DNA of 64,000 bases from the NCBI GenBank assembly GCA_037962975.1, contig CM075675.1, forward strand, positions 103,407,718-103,471,717, read 5' to 3'. A model generated the notes under the pieces. The model was not told where the DNA came from. It worked only from the letters and a program-made list of their open reading frames with translations, and searched no databases. This stretch comes from Clitoria ternatea. Lineage: Eukaryota > Streptophyta > Magnoliopsida > Fabales > Fabaceae. The translations under genes and the position numbers were made by a program. Below, piece after piece: positions 47,950 to 60,579 of this stretch. How positions within the stretch are numbered: position 1 is the stretch's first letter; the number at the start of each line of letters is the position of its first letter.

Positions 47950-48060
47950 TTTAAGGTCAAATAAAGTTTTGACCGTCCGTGAAGAATTAATGTTAATATT
48001 TAGATTTTTTTTATTTTCATAATTCTGTTTTCCTAATTACAAAGTAAACAAGCACTGCCA
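47950..48060 (-). mobile_element. MITE family copy 5, partial
   Basis: On the minus strand the sequence reads GTAATTAGGAAAACAGAAT, then AACATTAATTCTTCACGGAC and GGTCAAAACTTT, following the order of words of the other copies. The ends are eroded. Confidence 0.45.
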
Positions 48061-50137
48061 ACAAAAGCCGGGATAGGAGAAATTGTGTAACTTTCATTTT
48101 AGATTTTACCCGTACATGCTTTCAATATTTTCACTTTCGTCCAAAATAAAGAATGAAAATATAGAGCTTGATTGGTTTTTTTTGGTTGAAAGAATGGCCA
48201 AGAATGATTTCATACGATTGGAAAAAGAAATTGACTATATGAGGTTAGTTAGCATCCATACAAGATACTGTGTTTGGTTTTACGATGAAAGCATTGATTT
48301 TAGATTGAGTTAACTTTATAAAATTGATTTTGTCAAAAATTAATCTTAAAAGTAATGTTGTTTTCGTTTGGATATAATACACACAAAAAATATTTTTTTA
48401 TATAGAAAATGATGCTTTTGAGATATATAATTATCAAAATGTGGATTTTTATCATAATTAATTCTCTATTACTATAAAAGAAAAAAAAAAAGTCACTTCA
48501 ATGAAGCCATAGTAGGTGAACCATATTTTACAATATTATCAAAACATCATTTTTTGTCAAATCACTTGAAGAATATCTCAATAAAACATTTCACCATATT
48601 ATAAAATTCATTCAACATCCTCAAAGCTGGTTATCTAATAATTAACTAAATCACACAGCAAAACATTTACGGTTTTTACTGATTTGGTTGAAATAAAATA
48701 TTCAAATCAATCATTTTGAGTTTCAATTTTAAATATCAAATACCTGGAACATAATTATAAAATTAATTTATAAAATTACAACCCAATTAAAATATAACCA
48801 AAATCAGTTTACATCCATTAGTGACAATAAAATAACATAAAACATTATAAGAATTTTATATCCCAAATTTTAAATATTAAAACTCGTATTTACACAACTG
48901 AATCTTTAATTGTCAAAAACACCATAAATAAATTAAAAATAAGAACTTGCTGTATTGCCCAACCAATTTCTAAAAGCATATATTACTCTAGAAGAAAAAC
49001 ATTCAATACTAAAACTTGTCTAGTACCATCAACAAAAATTAATAAGACAATAGTTATATAAGCATATACAGTTTATATAAGCATACAAAATAAGGAGGAG
49101 ATTAGAATAGGGGCTTAGAATTTTTTTAAAAAAAGTAACATGTTAGCCACTTTAACATATATTAAATTTTCACCTAACAGTTTTCTTTCATAAGATGGTA
49201 ACTCTATTTTCAAAATAGGAAGTTAAATTAAGCTATTGAACACATTTAATATATTTGCAAAGAAATGCCATCTCAATGAAAATTACAGATAGTTGTAAAA
49301 TGTATGTACATATTTCACATTCATTTTAATTATATTGCTAAAAGATGTATTTATTAAATTCATTTTTTTACCTCAGGGAGATTAGTTAAAAAATATTTGA
49401 AATGAAGAGTTAAAATAAAAGAATATTTTAAGAGTGGTATAAAAATGAGAGTGTTAGGAAGGTGTGTGTTTGTCACATTCTCCATTGTGTTTTGTTTTAA
49501 TCATTCTCTCCTTTAAAGATTAGGTCCAACTATCCACCAACACGGGCGTCTTGCCAATATTAGACACAAAACAAAAACAATAATTAATGCATCTCTTACA
49601 TGTGCTTTAACTTTCATCAACAAAAAAACAACTACCTTATTTAGGATCATACCATTTTTTTGGTTCTAAACTATGATACGTTTTCATTCCATAAATAATT
49701 TTAGTATGTTTTTAAATGTTTATAATTATAATTTCAACTTGCGTTTGCTTTAAGAAGATTGATATCTATCTTCTTTGAGAGATATATATTATATTATTTA
49801 CATTTGTCTGCATTTGATCGGTTATTTTTTTATAATTTTTGTCATATATCACCTTATTATACATTATAGTGTCTTTGTTTTTTTAATTTGTAAATATATC
49901 AATTTCATATAAAAATTATTTGAGAACATCAAATAATTGAATAATAATTAATTAAAGTAATTGATCATTAAAATAGATGAATTTACGAAAACTTAATATT
50001 GATATATTTTAAAAAATAATTATATGATAATTCACAATTATGATATGACCATAATTACTAAATGGATAAAATTGTAATAATTTTCTACTTATCATCAATT
50101 AAACTAAGACAATTTCACATAAAAATAGACAAATTTG

Positions 50138-50177
<40 letters not shown>

Positions 50178-50349
50178 ATATCAATATCGGTACAATTTTA
50201 TATAATTTTTAATCAATATTCACCCTTGTTTTTTTGTTTAGGCTATGTTTTAATCAATTAAATATATCCAAATGATACCTACCATAATTATATTTATAGT
50301 ATTCTATGACACTATTATATAAAAATACGAGGATTTTTTTTTTCAAATT
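48061..50349. other. Intergenic AT-rich stretch
   Basis: No genes recognised. A TA microsatellite is at 50139-50175. Confidence 0.35.
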
Positions 50350-50463
50350 TTCACAACCCAATATGGTTGCTCAGATACCCGACACACTGGTTAAATTAAC
50401 CTAAAAAAGTTGGGCAGAAGCTAGATGGAAAACTAACATTCAAAAAGATATGGAGGCATACTT

Positions 50464-50605
50464 GTGTAATCGATTACACCATTTATGTAATCAATTACCA
50501 GCAGCTTATGTGTTAGGGTATATCTGTGTAATTGATTACACACAATATTTAACCGATTATTATGCATGTGTGTAATCGATTACACAATATGTGTAATTGA
50601 TTACC
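50464..50605. repeat. Array of GTGTAATCGATTACAC palindromes
   Basis: Perfect or near-perfect 16-base palindromes lie at 50464-50479, 50526-50541 and 50570-50585. Two weaker copies, ATGTAATCAATTACC and GTGTAATTGATTACC, are at about 50485 and 50591. Confidence 0.85.
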
Positions 50606-51266
50606 AGACAGACAGATGCAGAATTATATAGAATTTTGGTCATCGACCAACTTTCGTATACCTTAACTTGTCTGTTTGACCTCGGAATGCTATGAAATTT
50701 AAACACAAGCTAAACTACACCGATCATGACTTGCTAGCCTGTCCGTGCTCGAAAGTTCCCGCAAACGAGGGAGATATGCTCAAAAACACATTTAGGTTGT
50801 TTTAAGTCATCTAAAGCAGCTAAGCCACTCAATTATTATCCAATTGGGTCCAAACCAATTCTAACCTACTTCAATCACTATATAAGCTCTATCAAACCTA
50901 TTTGGAGGTTCTAGAACCTCACAAATTAAAATCTAGCTTATCTAGTTCTTTAATTATGTATAATTCACAATAACTCAACATGCCATTAATCAATTCTAAT
51001 TTGATATGGTCATTCCCACATTATCCAAACATCTTATATGTGATATATCATATACAAAACCTACACATATCATGAATGCAACATCATCATTATCATATCA
51101 ACAATTCTTAGGCATAGGTATCAACTTATCAACATCATCACTCATATATATGCACATATAGGTATAAAAAATAACCCTAAACCTTCATGAGGTTACCATC
51201 TGCTATACAATATATACATACATTAGTCAAAATAGACGGCCAAAGCGATACAACATCATAAACTAT

Positions 51267-51269
<3 letters not shown>

Positions 51270-51352
<83 letters not shown>
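51270..51352. repeat. Compound (TA)n-(TG)n microsatellite
   Basis: About fifteen TA units followed by about twenty-six TG units. Confidence 0.95.
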
Positions 51353-51353
<1 letters not shown>

Positions 51354-52236
51354 ACTAGACTTTCCTAACGATCATCATAACATTCACAATGGCAAATTAT
51401 CATTCCTCTCATCGGTCCAAGTCCACTAAAATAAAAATAGTTGGGGTAAACATATATATGTTAGATAGCAAATATTGAATTGGATTTAACCATATCTTGT
51501 ATAATTTTCTATCAGTTCTAACAATCACCATGTTATTTATTAATCATCATAAATCATTATTACAACATTAATTTGTCATTCAACATAAACCATCATGCGC
51601 ACGTGCAATTACAATCGAAATCATCATCGATAGTTGTCCCGCAACTTCTAAGTCTCAGTCTATATGCTAATGCATATGCATAAGGATCTAACTTCACTTA
51701 TGGGATTAATACTGCATTTATAAATTTTCTCAACTTATACCATCAAATTCTTTTTACCGGTACCAAACTATTTGCTTATATTCAACACAAATCACTCTCA
51801 GTGACAACGACACCTTAACTTAAGTGTTGCAAGCCGACCTTGAGTGTAACTCAAAGGCGGTTGTGGAATCCGAAGAAAATCGACCAAGAATTTACTTTGC
51901 ATGAGTGAAAATTGAAGAAAAATAGTATAGAAAAAGATGGGTGCCCACATATGGTGAGGATAGAGAAGCAATGACCCTTTTTCCTTTCTAGGCATGTGTG
52001 AGAATGAGAAGAATGAAAATGACGAGAAAGTGAATTGAAAATTAATGTAATTAAGGGCAAAACTGTCGTGTGGCCCGTTTGGTTAATTTTTGAAACTAAT
52101 TTAATAACTTTTAGTTACCCAAAATTACCAAGATTAATTCCAAAAATTAATATACCCTTATGTAATTAATTTTAACATTCTAATTTAATTATTCGATTAA
52201 TAAAATTAACCAATAATTAAAAATTAGGATGTTACA

Positions 52237-52721
52237 TAATCTATAATTTTTCTTGAATAATTTGTAATATATATATGTATATATATAAAATAAATTTGTG
52301 GATATATAATTGATTTATACATATCACTATATAATTTTTGACTAACGTAAGTTAATTTATATATAACTTGCAAACACCTATAAGTAAATAACTTAATTGA
52401 TTAATATACATATATAATAACTTATTCAATATATTTTCAATACAATTTTTTTTACAAAATTCGTTAGTTTCTTTTAACATTCCCATACTTATATAAAAAT
52501 GCATTTGGAATTTGATTCATTCATCAAACCTGCAATGTTAGATAGATTAATTTTCTTTATTATTAGGTTTGTTAATGTAGTTAATACCAAAATGACTAAT
52601 TGAAAGCTTTGTGTTGCAGTCATTTATTGATAGAGGAGGGGAACATATTTTATTGACACTAAAAATTTACACACATTAGAGATTGTGTTGGTTGACCGGA
52701 ATGGAAATTGTATTTGATTCA

Positions 52722-52785
<64 letters not shown>

Positions 52786-54591
52786 GTATCCATTAGGGTA
52801 TAAGTGACTTGACTACGAGCTTAATCTTCAAATCAACAAGGGATATAATGCCTGGATTTGTTCAAAAATACTTGGTCAAAAAAATATGACAAGCTACTTC
52901 TTGAAAGGAAGGTATATATTTGAGACACTAATGATTTAAAAAAAAATCTAAAGACTTGGTGAAACCTATAAACCATAAGCATATAAGACTAGTTTTATCC
53001 ACAACACTGTTGTGAAACCTTTTTATTTGTGAGGACATCATAAATGATGTTTTTAAATTTGTTAAACGATAATAGAGTTTTGACTCTAATGACAAGTATT
53101 ACTTAATATAAATTGATTTATCATTTTTATCTATAACCAATATATTCTTATTAGTATTTTTTTGAGGGCTAAATATAATCTGATATGTGATCCAAAAAGA
53201 TGGTCAAGTAAAATTTGGGAGTTATTATAGGCGATTTAATATGAAGATTTGGAGTAAAACATATTTATTTATCGATATATTTATGTAGTAAATTTATTTT
53301 TTTCTCTCTATGTATAATTTTTTTTATGTAAAAAATGATTGATGTATGTATAAAAAGAGACAATTTCCTTATATTCTTTAGGGGAGAGTTTGCAAATAAA
53401 ATGGTTCTCATTTTATCATAATGAAATTTGAGTTCTCCTTTATTGTCATCTGGCAACAGTGTGTGATTAATATCTTTAATACCAATACAGAGAGAGTTTT
53501 TCTTTAAAAAAATTATGCATTAATTTGCGTAACTGTAATAACAGTAGTGAAACAAATATTGTAACCTTACATTTTTCTAACCTTTTTGTATCACCACCGA
53601 TACCATTGCAATGTTAATAATTTAAAAAATAATAAGAAATAAGACTTACTCTATTAATATTAAAGATATCAATTACACAATGCTACAAGTCATAGGATGA
53701 GAACCATTCTGCCTCTGCACAAAGAGTACACCTCAAATATTGTCTCTTCCTATACATATACCAATTATTTTTTACAAAATACGTATATAGAAATAAATAA
53801 ATTTTCGAAAAAATTACTGCATGCATGCCCCTATTAATTTGGAAAGCAAACCTATAATTAAGTCACTTACCCCACACACCTGTTTTTTTTTTTATCTGTT
53901 TCTTTAACTTTCATATCTTTGTTCTCAGAAATGCTTATTATTATGATTCCCCACCCTACCCTCCATCATTCCATGTTACCATATAACCAATCATCATTTG
54001 CCATGTTTCAACTATGTCACTCGCTTGCACCCCTTTTTTAGTGGACATTTTATATTATGATTAGTTGTTCAGTCAATTGAACAAACGTTGGATAAACAAT
54101 AAACATTTTATTATATCAAACCATCTATAAAAATTAAATTAACATCAATTATTAAATATTTTATTTTTATTGTATTTTTATCACTCTTCCATTTATTAGA
54201 TTTTTATGCTGTTAGAATGTTTTTCTTAATTAACTTTCACCTAAAATAAGATTCATAATTTTAAAAGAGATTTCACTCCATCTTGATTCATTTTAGAAAG
54301 TGATATATTGGAAAGTTTTCATTTGTATATGCCTAAAAACCAAAACTCGGAACCAACAAGTTGGGATTGTAAGTAATTAAAATAAGCATAATTTCGTAAG
54401 AAGAATAAAAACTATTCAGACGAGGAAAAATAATGAATGAGTCAATACCACTGTTGTGGCATATTAGAAGGGCAACATCCATGATATAACTATAGGGTGA
54501 CTGAATGGTGAGCAGATAAACTATTTAGTGATTTGATCTGAGATTAATATATTATTTATAATCTTAATAAAATTTTTATTTAATTGTAAGA
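52237..54591. other. Intergenic AT-rich stretch
   Basis: No genes recognised. It contains a compound (TA)n-(CA)n tract at 52726-52784. Confidence 0.35.
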
Positions 54592-54797
54592 TGTTAGAAT
54601 TGTTAGTTTGTTAGATTGTTTGTTAGTTGATTAATTACTTTGTTACAATTAATTTGTTTCTCCTCATATCTTTAGAAGACTATAAGTAAGTGTAATCTTC
54701 TTGCATAAATCTATCTTTTAAAAATGAATTCACACAATTTTGTGTTTGGCTCTCTATCCTCTTTCTTTCCTACTTAAAGTTTCATTATGGTATCAGA
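54592..54797 (+). mobile_element. Copia LTR (193 bp) with primer binding site
   Basis: TGTTAGAATTGTTAG starts a 193-base LTR-like unit with a TATAAG box near 54680 that ends TTTCA at 54784. TGGTATCAGA at 54788-54797 is the standard initiator-Met tRNA primer site of plant copia elements. No gag, pol or second LTR follows, so the element is truncated or non-autonomous. Downstream of the primer site about 230 bases (54798-55030) stay open in one frame (an 82-residue frame from the ATG at 54787) but are not recognised. Confidence 0.6.
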
Positions 54798-55030
54798 ACT
54801 CTCCTTTGAGGAGAAGGATGATCCTGCGAATCCGTTATTCGTTCAAGCTTTGATGGCCGTTGAACGTATCAAGCGACGCTACCTGAGCCTTCCAGTGCTA
54901 CACATCACCATTTACAACCCTCTCTCTTTCCTTCTTGCTTATATAATCATTACTCATCTCCAGAGGCTAACCAAACTTGAGAAGAGGTCCAATCCTCTCC
55001 AAATTAGCTTGAACAAATCCAAAGAACTCG

Positions 55031-57678
55031 TGTAACATCTCGTGTTTTATATTTAGAAAGAATGAATAAATATGGAAATGAATTTAAAAATATGGAAATT
55101 TGAGAATATGTGACATTAGTGTAAATTCAGAATGAAATAAATGGGACAAAATGAGATTTTATCTAACGCATAGCGTCAGAGTGGCACGTAGCGTCGAGGT
55201 GAAATTTTGGACTTGACGCGTAGCGTCAGCCTCACGATTAAAATTTAAAGTCCAGAAACAGCTACACGAGACAGAGAGAAGAAAAGAGAGCTTAAGTCGG
55301 TTCTCTATTCTTTTTCTTCCCCAGAGCTTAAAACCATGAATTAAGCTTAAATTAGTGTTGAGACTTGGAATTAAAAGTGGATTGAAGGAAGAAAACATGA
55401 GTGTTCTTGGTGTATCGATGCTTGCGGATAATGGAAAAGCGTTGGAATTGAGGTAAAGGAAGTGTGTAAGATATTTTTAGTTAAAGTTTTATAGAATTTT
55501 ATATTGTGAGATGAAATTAATATATTAATGTGAATGGTTATTCTAGAATATATGGTTAAGATAATTCTATGTATACAGAATATTTATGAATAACAAATGA
55601 TAATTGTTGTGATTGGGTGCAAATTGAAATTGGAATGGTGAAGGTGAGATTTATTATATAATAGTGATTATGAGAAAGTATGGACGGTTAATGAGAAATG
55701 AGGTCCATGAGATTTATATATTGTATGTATAAGGAAATGATGAATTTTAATTATGTAATATGAGATTATGGCAAATGAAATTGTTGTTATACATATGTGA
55801 CGAAAATGATGAATGTGAAGAGAATGGATGAGTATGTTATATTTATAATGGTTTATGTGTTGTGATGATATGAAATTATGCTTGGTTATGGCTTTGAGTA
55901 TGATATTTAAAGATGATGGCTTTTATGCCGAAAGATGGCTTTGTGCCAGGAATTATGTAGACATTGATGAGATTAATGGTTGTATGCTGTTTATGCATGC
56001 GATGTGGTGCGGACAGTCATTCGGTATGTTTTACACCTCGCTTTTGGCTCCAGTGGTCCATGTAGAGATCCCAGTTGAGCTACCCAGTGGTCTAGGTAGA
56101 GACCCAGTGGTTGAGGTGGGGAGCCGGTGTGTGGCTCGGTGAACCAGATAGAGTTCACGGGATGTCGGTGAGTGACTCCCAGCTGGTGGCTGCTCCGTTA
56201 GTATCCAGATACTAGGTGTTATAATATATATATATAATTTGACCATGAGAGTCAATTATGAATGATTTGATATTGACATTGATTTGTGATGAGTATAAGA
56301 TATTTAAAGTTTATTGAAACATGATTGTGATTGATTAAAGATATGGTGATTGGTCCATAATGATGATGAGTGATTTATGAAATTGTAATTAGTTTATGAT
56401 AATGATATTAAATGATGATGATTTTGATGATATATGAGCATATTGTAAGTTATTAAAAAATGGATCTTTAAATTGACAAGCTTGTGGGGTGTGGGAGCTC
56501 CTCTAGGTGATATTAAACCTATTTTAATATTTGCATTGTAATATTATTATATTGATAAATACTCACCCTTACAATTATTCTTTCAGTGATGGAAATAGGG
56601 GATATTGCAGAAGCCGCGGAGACAGATGCGAGTGAGCAGCAGAGCAATGCCAAGACATTTATGATAATGAAATGTATATATATAGGGTATGAGTGTGAAT
56701 GTGTTATGAGTTTTGATGCGGTGTTTATTTATGTCGTTATCAATATGGCTCTATATGTTAATTGTAGTTTGCTGGCTAATGGCACTGAGTCATTAGCATT
56801 TATATGTGTGGTTTGATTGAGGTGTGACATTGAGCCATTAGTTAGCCATCCATGCATAATGACCAGGAATTGATTATATAGATACGGATATGGCATGGAG
56901 CCATGTGGTATTTAGAATCATGCATTATTGCCAGGAAATGTTTGTTTGATTGATAAGTGATTGAGTTGGTACAAGGTTATAAAAGAATTAAGTAATTTGA
57001 ATGTGAATATTAATGAATTTGAAGTGATATTGAGGAACTAGATAAGTGATTGTGAGATCTGATGGGTTTTAGGACCTTCAGAAAGTACCATTAGGTCCTC
57101 TGGAACATTTAGGATATGTGTGAATTGGTCTTGGGCCAATTGGAGCCCACTTAGGGTGTTTAATGCAAGGGCTTTGCACAAAATTAAGTTAAAATGTATT
57201 TTGTGCATAACTTGCACATATGTTGAAATTCGGGCCAACGGACTACGCCAGCAGCTCCGGAATGGGGGTAATATAGTGCCCTTAAAGTTTGGTAAGGTTT
57301 GAAGTTGAATTGAGTAAGATAGACCCTTAAGAAGTTGGCCAAAAGGCCTAAAATATGCAGCAATAGCAGGTACTGCTACTGATGTCCTCACGTGTAGCGT
57401 CAGCCTAGCACGTAGCGCCAGGGCTGCGATTGGAAGCTCACGCGTAGCGTGGGGCTGGCAGGTAGCGCCAGATCCCCTGTTTCAGAATTTAGTTTTCTTT
57501 TAAATTAAATGGCTTTAAGGACTTTAAAGAATTATATACTTACTCTTTTATGACTTTTTAAGGAAAATGTTTATTTTCATGATTATGATGCAATTTAATT
57601 GTTTAAATACAAAAAATTTATTGAAAATTTCTGTTCAATTGCTGAAAATAAATGAGAAAATAGGTGCAGGATGTTACA
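55031..57678 (+). mobile_element. Solo LTR B (Ty3/gypsy-like, 2648 bp)
   Basis: Runs from TGTAACATCTCG to CAGGATGTTACA. An internal block (56040-56220: AGTTGAGCTACCCAGTGG, GGCTCGGTGAACC, AGTATCCAGATACT) matches the reverse complement of solo LTR A, so it lies in the opposite orientation. The flanks ACTCG and ACCCA share only three of five bases, so the target duplication is degraded or absent. CGCGTAGCGTCAG-type motifs occur near both ends (55165-55230 and 57390-57470). No coding capacity. Confidence 0.65.
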
Positions 57679-57782
57679 ACCCACATCAGAATGGAAACTT
57701 GCAAAATGTCTATACATGTTTGGCGATTTCAGTTCAAACATGGAGGCCTCAATTTCACTCAAATGGTGACGTTTCAACCTCT

Positions 57783-58120
57783 AAAACAGTTTTCCTCACT
57801 AAGTCCAATGTGAGCAACTTGCCTTCCAACGCCGTCAGGAACAAATTGTCGACCAAAAGCGCCACCAGGAACAACTTCTCTCCCATGACCGCCCCTCTGA
57901 TACCTCTATCGATCCCAGACCCTCCTCCGACCACGATAGGGACAGGGACATAGAACGTGAACGTAAGCGTGTTCATGATCAATAGTGTAAAGCCGAACGT
58001 TGCAATATAGAAAGAGAGCACGGAGATGAGAGCAAGGCTCACGAACGCACAAAGGAGAAACTAGCTGAACGAGAGCGCGAGAAGGAGCTCGATTCCATCA
58101 AGGAGCAATACCTCGGTTCC
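57783..58120 (+). pseudogene. PRP28-like RNA helicase N-terminal fragment
   Basis: Translation gives KTVFLTK, then after a one-base frameshift near 57804 EQLAFQRRQEQ, RDRDIERERKR and EKLAEREREKELDSIKEQYL. From memory of the family these match the charged N-terminal region of the plant spliceosomal DEAD-box helicase PRP28, in the same order. An in-frame TAG lies at 57983-57985. The helicase core is absent. The copy is non-functional as a helicase. Confidence 0.75.
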
Positions 58121-58300
58121 ATTAAGAAGGCCCATGATTACTTTTTGCAATCTACTTTTAGGGGTGATCTTAAGTTGAACAACAAGGTGATTGGAATGTA
58201 TAGGAATTGCAAGAGTATGACTGATGCACGTAAAGTGTTTGATCATATGCCCAACAGGGATATGTATTATTTGACAACTCTCAAAAAATATCGCTTGTAG
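58121..58300 (+). pseudogene. PPR-protein fragment fused in frame to the PRP28 fragment
   Basis: After the AAGAAG at 58124-58129 the same frame changes to KKAHDYFLQSTFRGDLKLNN, then NCKSMTDARKVFDHMPNRDM. This is typical of a pentatricopeptide repeat protein of the DYW/MEF8-like type. Only about 45 residues are left before similarity ends near 58265; the frame stops at about 58300. Organellar RNA editing is the usual role of such proteins, but this piece cannot perform it. Confidence 0.7.
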
Positions 58301-59030
58301 TTCCTCAATTTCTATTTTTCTTCATTTCAATCCACCTAGCTTGCTGTCATCGCCTTGCTCTGCTCTCTTGACCATTGAGTTCTTGGTCACTTGAAGCCAC
58401 CTACGAAACCACCACCTTGGTTGAATCTGCTTCATGCATTGTTCAAAATGCCTAAATTCCATATATTATTCCGATCCATCATAGACACCACCATCATCTT
58501 GCCCTTCTCTATTGGTCGCCATGATCTTGGTCACTTGAGGTCACTTGAATATTAAAAATATTTGTTAATAACTAGTGTTGAAATATATATTAAAGAAAGT
58601 ATTCTAGAACAAATATATAATAACTTAATTTGTAATTTAAATTCATGTTTAATGTATATTTTGATATAATATATCATATATAACTAAGACAATTACTGAT
58701 AATTGAGTTGAGTTAACTATGTATCTATAATCAAGTCAATCACATAATTAATTAACAAAATCTCGCATATTATTATATAGTCAATTAAGTTCATGATTTA
58801 ACAAAAACACTTGAAAATTCATTAAACAACAACATTAGTATGTTATTATTAATATGTTAGTATTTAATTTTTGTTATATGATGTAACAAATATTTTTATT
58901 TAATTCATGTATATTAAGAAAATTTGTTAATTTAGTTAAAATAATTAAATTTGTTTAAAATTTGTAATAATTTTCCAAAATTTCCCCTAATATTATTATT
59001 AATAATCATTATACTCACTCCATTCCACTA
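58301..59030. other. Intergenic stretch after the chimera
   Basis: 58300-58550 is more GC-balanced and C/T-rich, with a repeated TTGGTCACTTGA, and may be further captured or transposon DNA. The rest is AT-rich with nothing recognised. Confidence 0.35.
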
Positions 59031-59032
59031 TA

Positions 59033-59298
59033 CTACCTCCGGTTCCAAATATAAGCAAATTTTAGTGGAATTTTTTGGTCCTTTAATATAAGCAAAATTA
59101 GACACCTCCAATGTCATTAAATGCTTGTTTACCAAATATGTCCTCATCATATATATTTCCAAGGCCATTAATTCTTTATGTAATAAATGATACTAAGGAT
59201 ATTTTAGAAAATTAAATCAAATATGTGGTAACATTAATGCAAATAACTACCTCCAACTACTATTCTTAATATTTGCTTATATTTGGAACCGGAGGTAG
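59033..59298. mobile_element. Stowaway-type (Tc1/mariner) MITE, 266 bp
   Basis: Perfect 28-base terminal inverted repeats begin CTACCTCCGGTTCCAAATAT. A TA dinucleotide flanks each side (59031-59032 and 59299-59300). CTMCCTCCG ends with a TA target duplication are diagnostic of Stowaway MITEs. No coding capacity. Confidence 0.92.
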
Positions 59299-59300
59299 TA

Positions 59301-60559
59301 TTACTTAATTATCATAGGAGAGATAAATAATTTAATTGATGTATTCCATTAATTGTTATCTTGATTCCAATAAAAATTATAAATTAATATGAATATTTAG
59401 GGCAAAAAATAATTATGTGACATAAAATTTGATAGAGAGTCGTATATTAAGGAATATTTTTTTTGAAAATGATATTGTATTAAGGAACAACAATAGTATT
59501 AATTAGTAAAATAATTGTATTTTTTAAGTTTAAATAAAAATGTTTAAAGAATATAGTTTTTTTCTTTCTCTTTTAACTGATTAATTAAAATACGACATTG
59601 ACTAAAAAAAATAAGTTTAAGATAACTATCAATGCATTATTTATATCTTTAGTAAAACTATTAATTTTAAAAAATAAAAATATATTAATTTAAATTATGA
59701 TTCAAAATCATGAAATACAGCTATTTTTTACAGATATTGATTAGGGATCAATAATAACATGATATTATATTAAAATAACTAATTAAATGGGTAGTGCCTG
59801 TCGAGTAATATGTTAAAATTTTGTTAGTTTTATATGATGTATGATCATTCAATCTTAAATTTGTACAAAATTAATTAAGGTTAAATAAAAATGATTTAAT
59901 CCTACGACATCATTCAAATGAATCATTAGATATCAAACATTATAATTAGTAGGGGAGGAAAATGGGCCTAAGGATCAAACCAAACTCGGACTTAATTAAG
60001 TATGGGTTGGGCCATAACAGGAAAAAGGTTAAGAATTTAGGCCAAACTAATTTAATAGTGGGTTGGCAGACCGACAAGCTAGCCGACTTTCTCCTTCCTC
60101 CTATGTATTATTTTTTTAAAATATGTTTTCTAATCAAATATTTATTTTTAATAAAAATCATTTTTTGTAGATTTTTTTTGCTGTATTGGTCTATTTTTCA
60201 TTACAACCTATTTAAAAACTAATTTTTTAAGAAAATCATATAATATAGTATTTAAATAAATACTAAATTAGTTTTTATTTATTTTTAAAATATGATTGGC
60301 TTGAAGGACCGACTTGTTTTGTTGTACACCTAACCTATTTTTAACAATGCATAACAGATTGTACTTAAATGGGATGGCGGATCAAAAACTTCATCCTAAC
60401 CCACCATCTTAACATGACCTAAATTTCAACTTATAACATTTCTAATTCATAAAATTTGATATATGTTATATCTAATTATACATAACTATAAACATTTAAA
60501 ACACGAATTTTACGGTCAGGTTAATGGATAAAAGAGGATACATATAATTGTTCATAGTC
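59301..60559. other. Intergenic stretch
   Basis: AT-rich, no genes. GGGTTGGGCC / GGGTTGGCAGACC wording at 59950-60090 suggests a decayed non-autonomous DNA transposon; no ends were identified. Confidence 0.35.
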
Positions 60560-60579
60560 AGACTTAAATAGAGGTTGAA

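Larger units (their letters stand above)
50350..52236 (-). mobile_element. LTR-like repeat E, left end uncertain
   Basis: The right end is TTAGGATGTTACA (TGTTACA at 52230-52236), like the other LTRs here. The left edge is guessed from TTTTCACAACCC near 50350. The flanks do not give a target duplication. The interior carries the GTGTAATCGATTACAC array, a TA-TG microsatellite (51270-51352) and no coding remnant. Confidence 0.4.

Noticed and set aside
54787..55035. 82-codon frame starting at the copia primer site
   Set aside because: Its ATG is part of the TATGGTATCAGA primer-site region and its end is in the solo LTR start. No similarity recognised, so it was not called as a gene.
57038..58042. 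Minus-strand frames of 95-117 codons
   Set aside because: They are shadows of solo LTR B and of the PRP28-like fragment, which reads on the plus strand.
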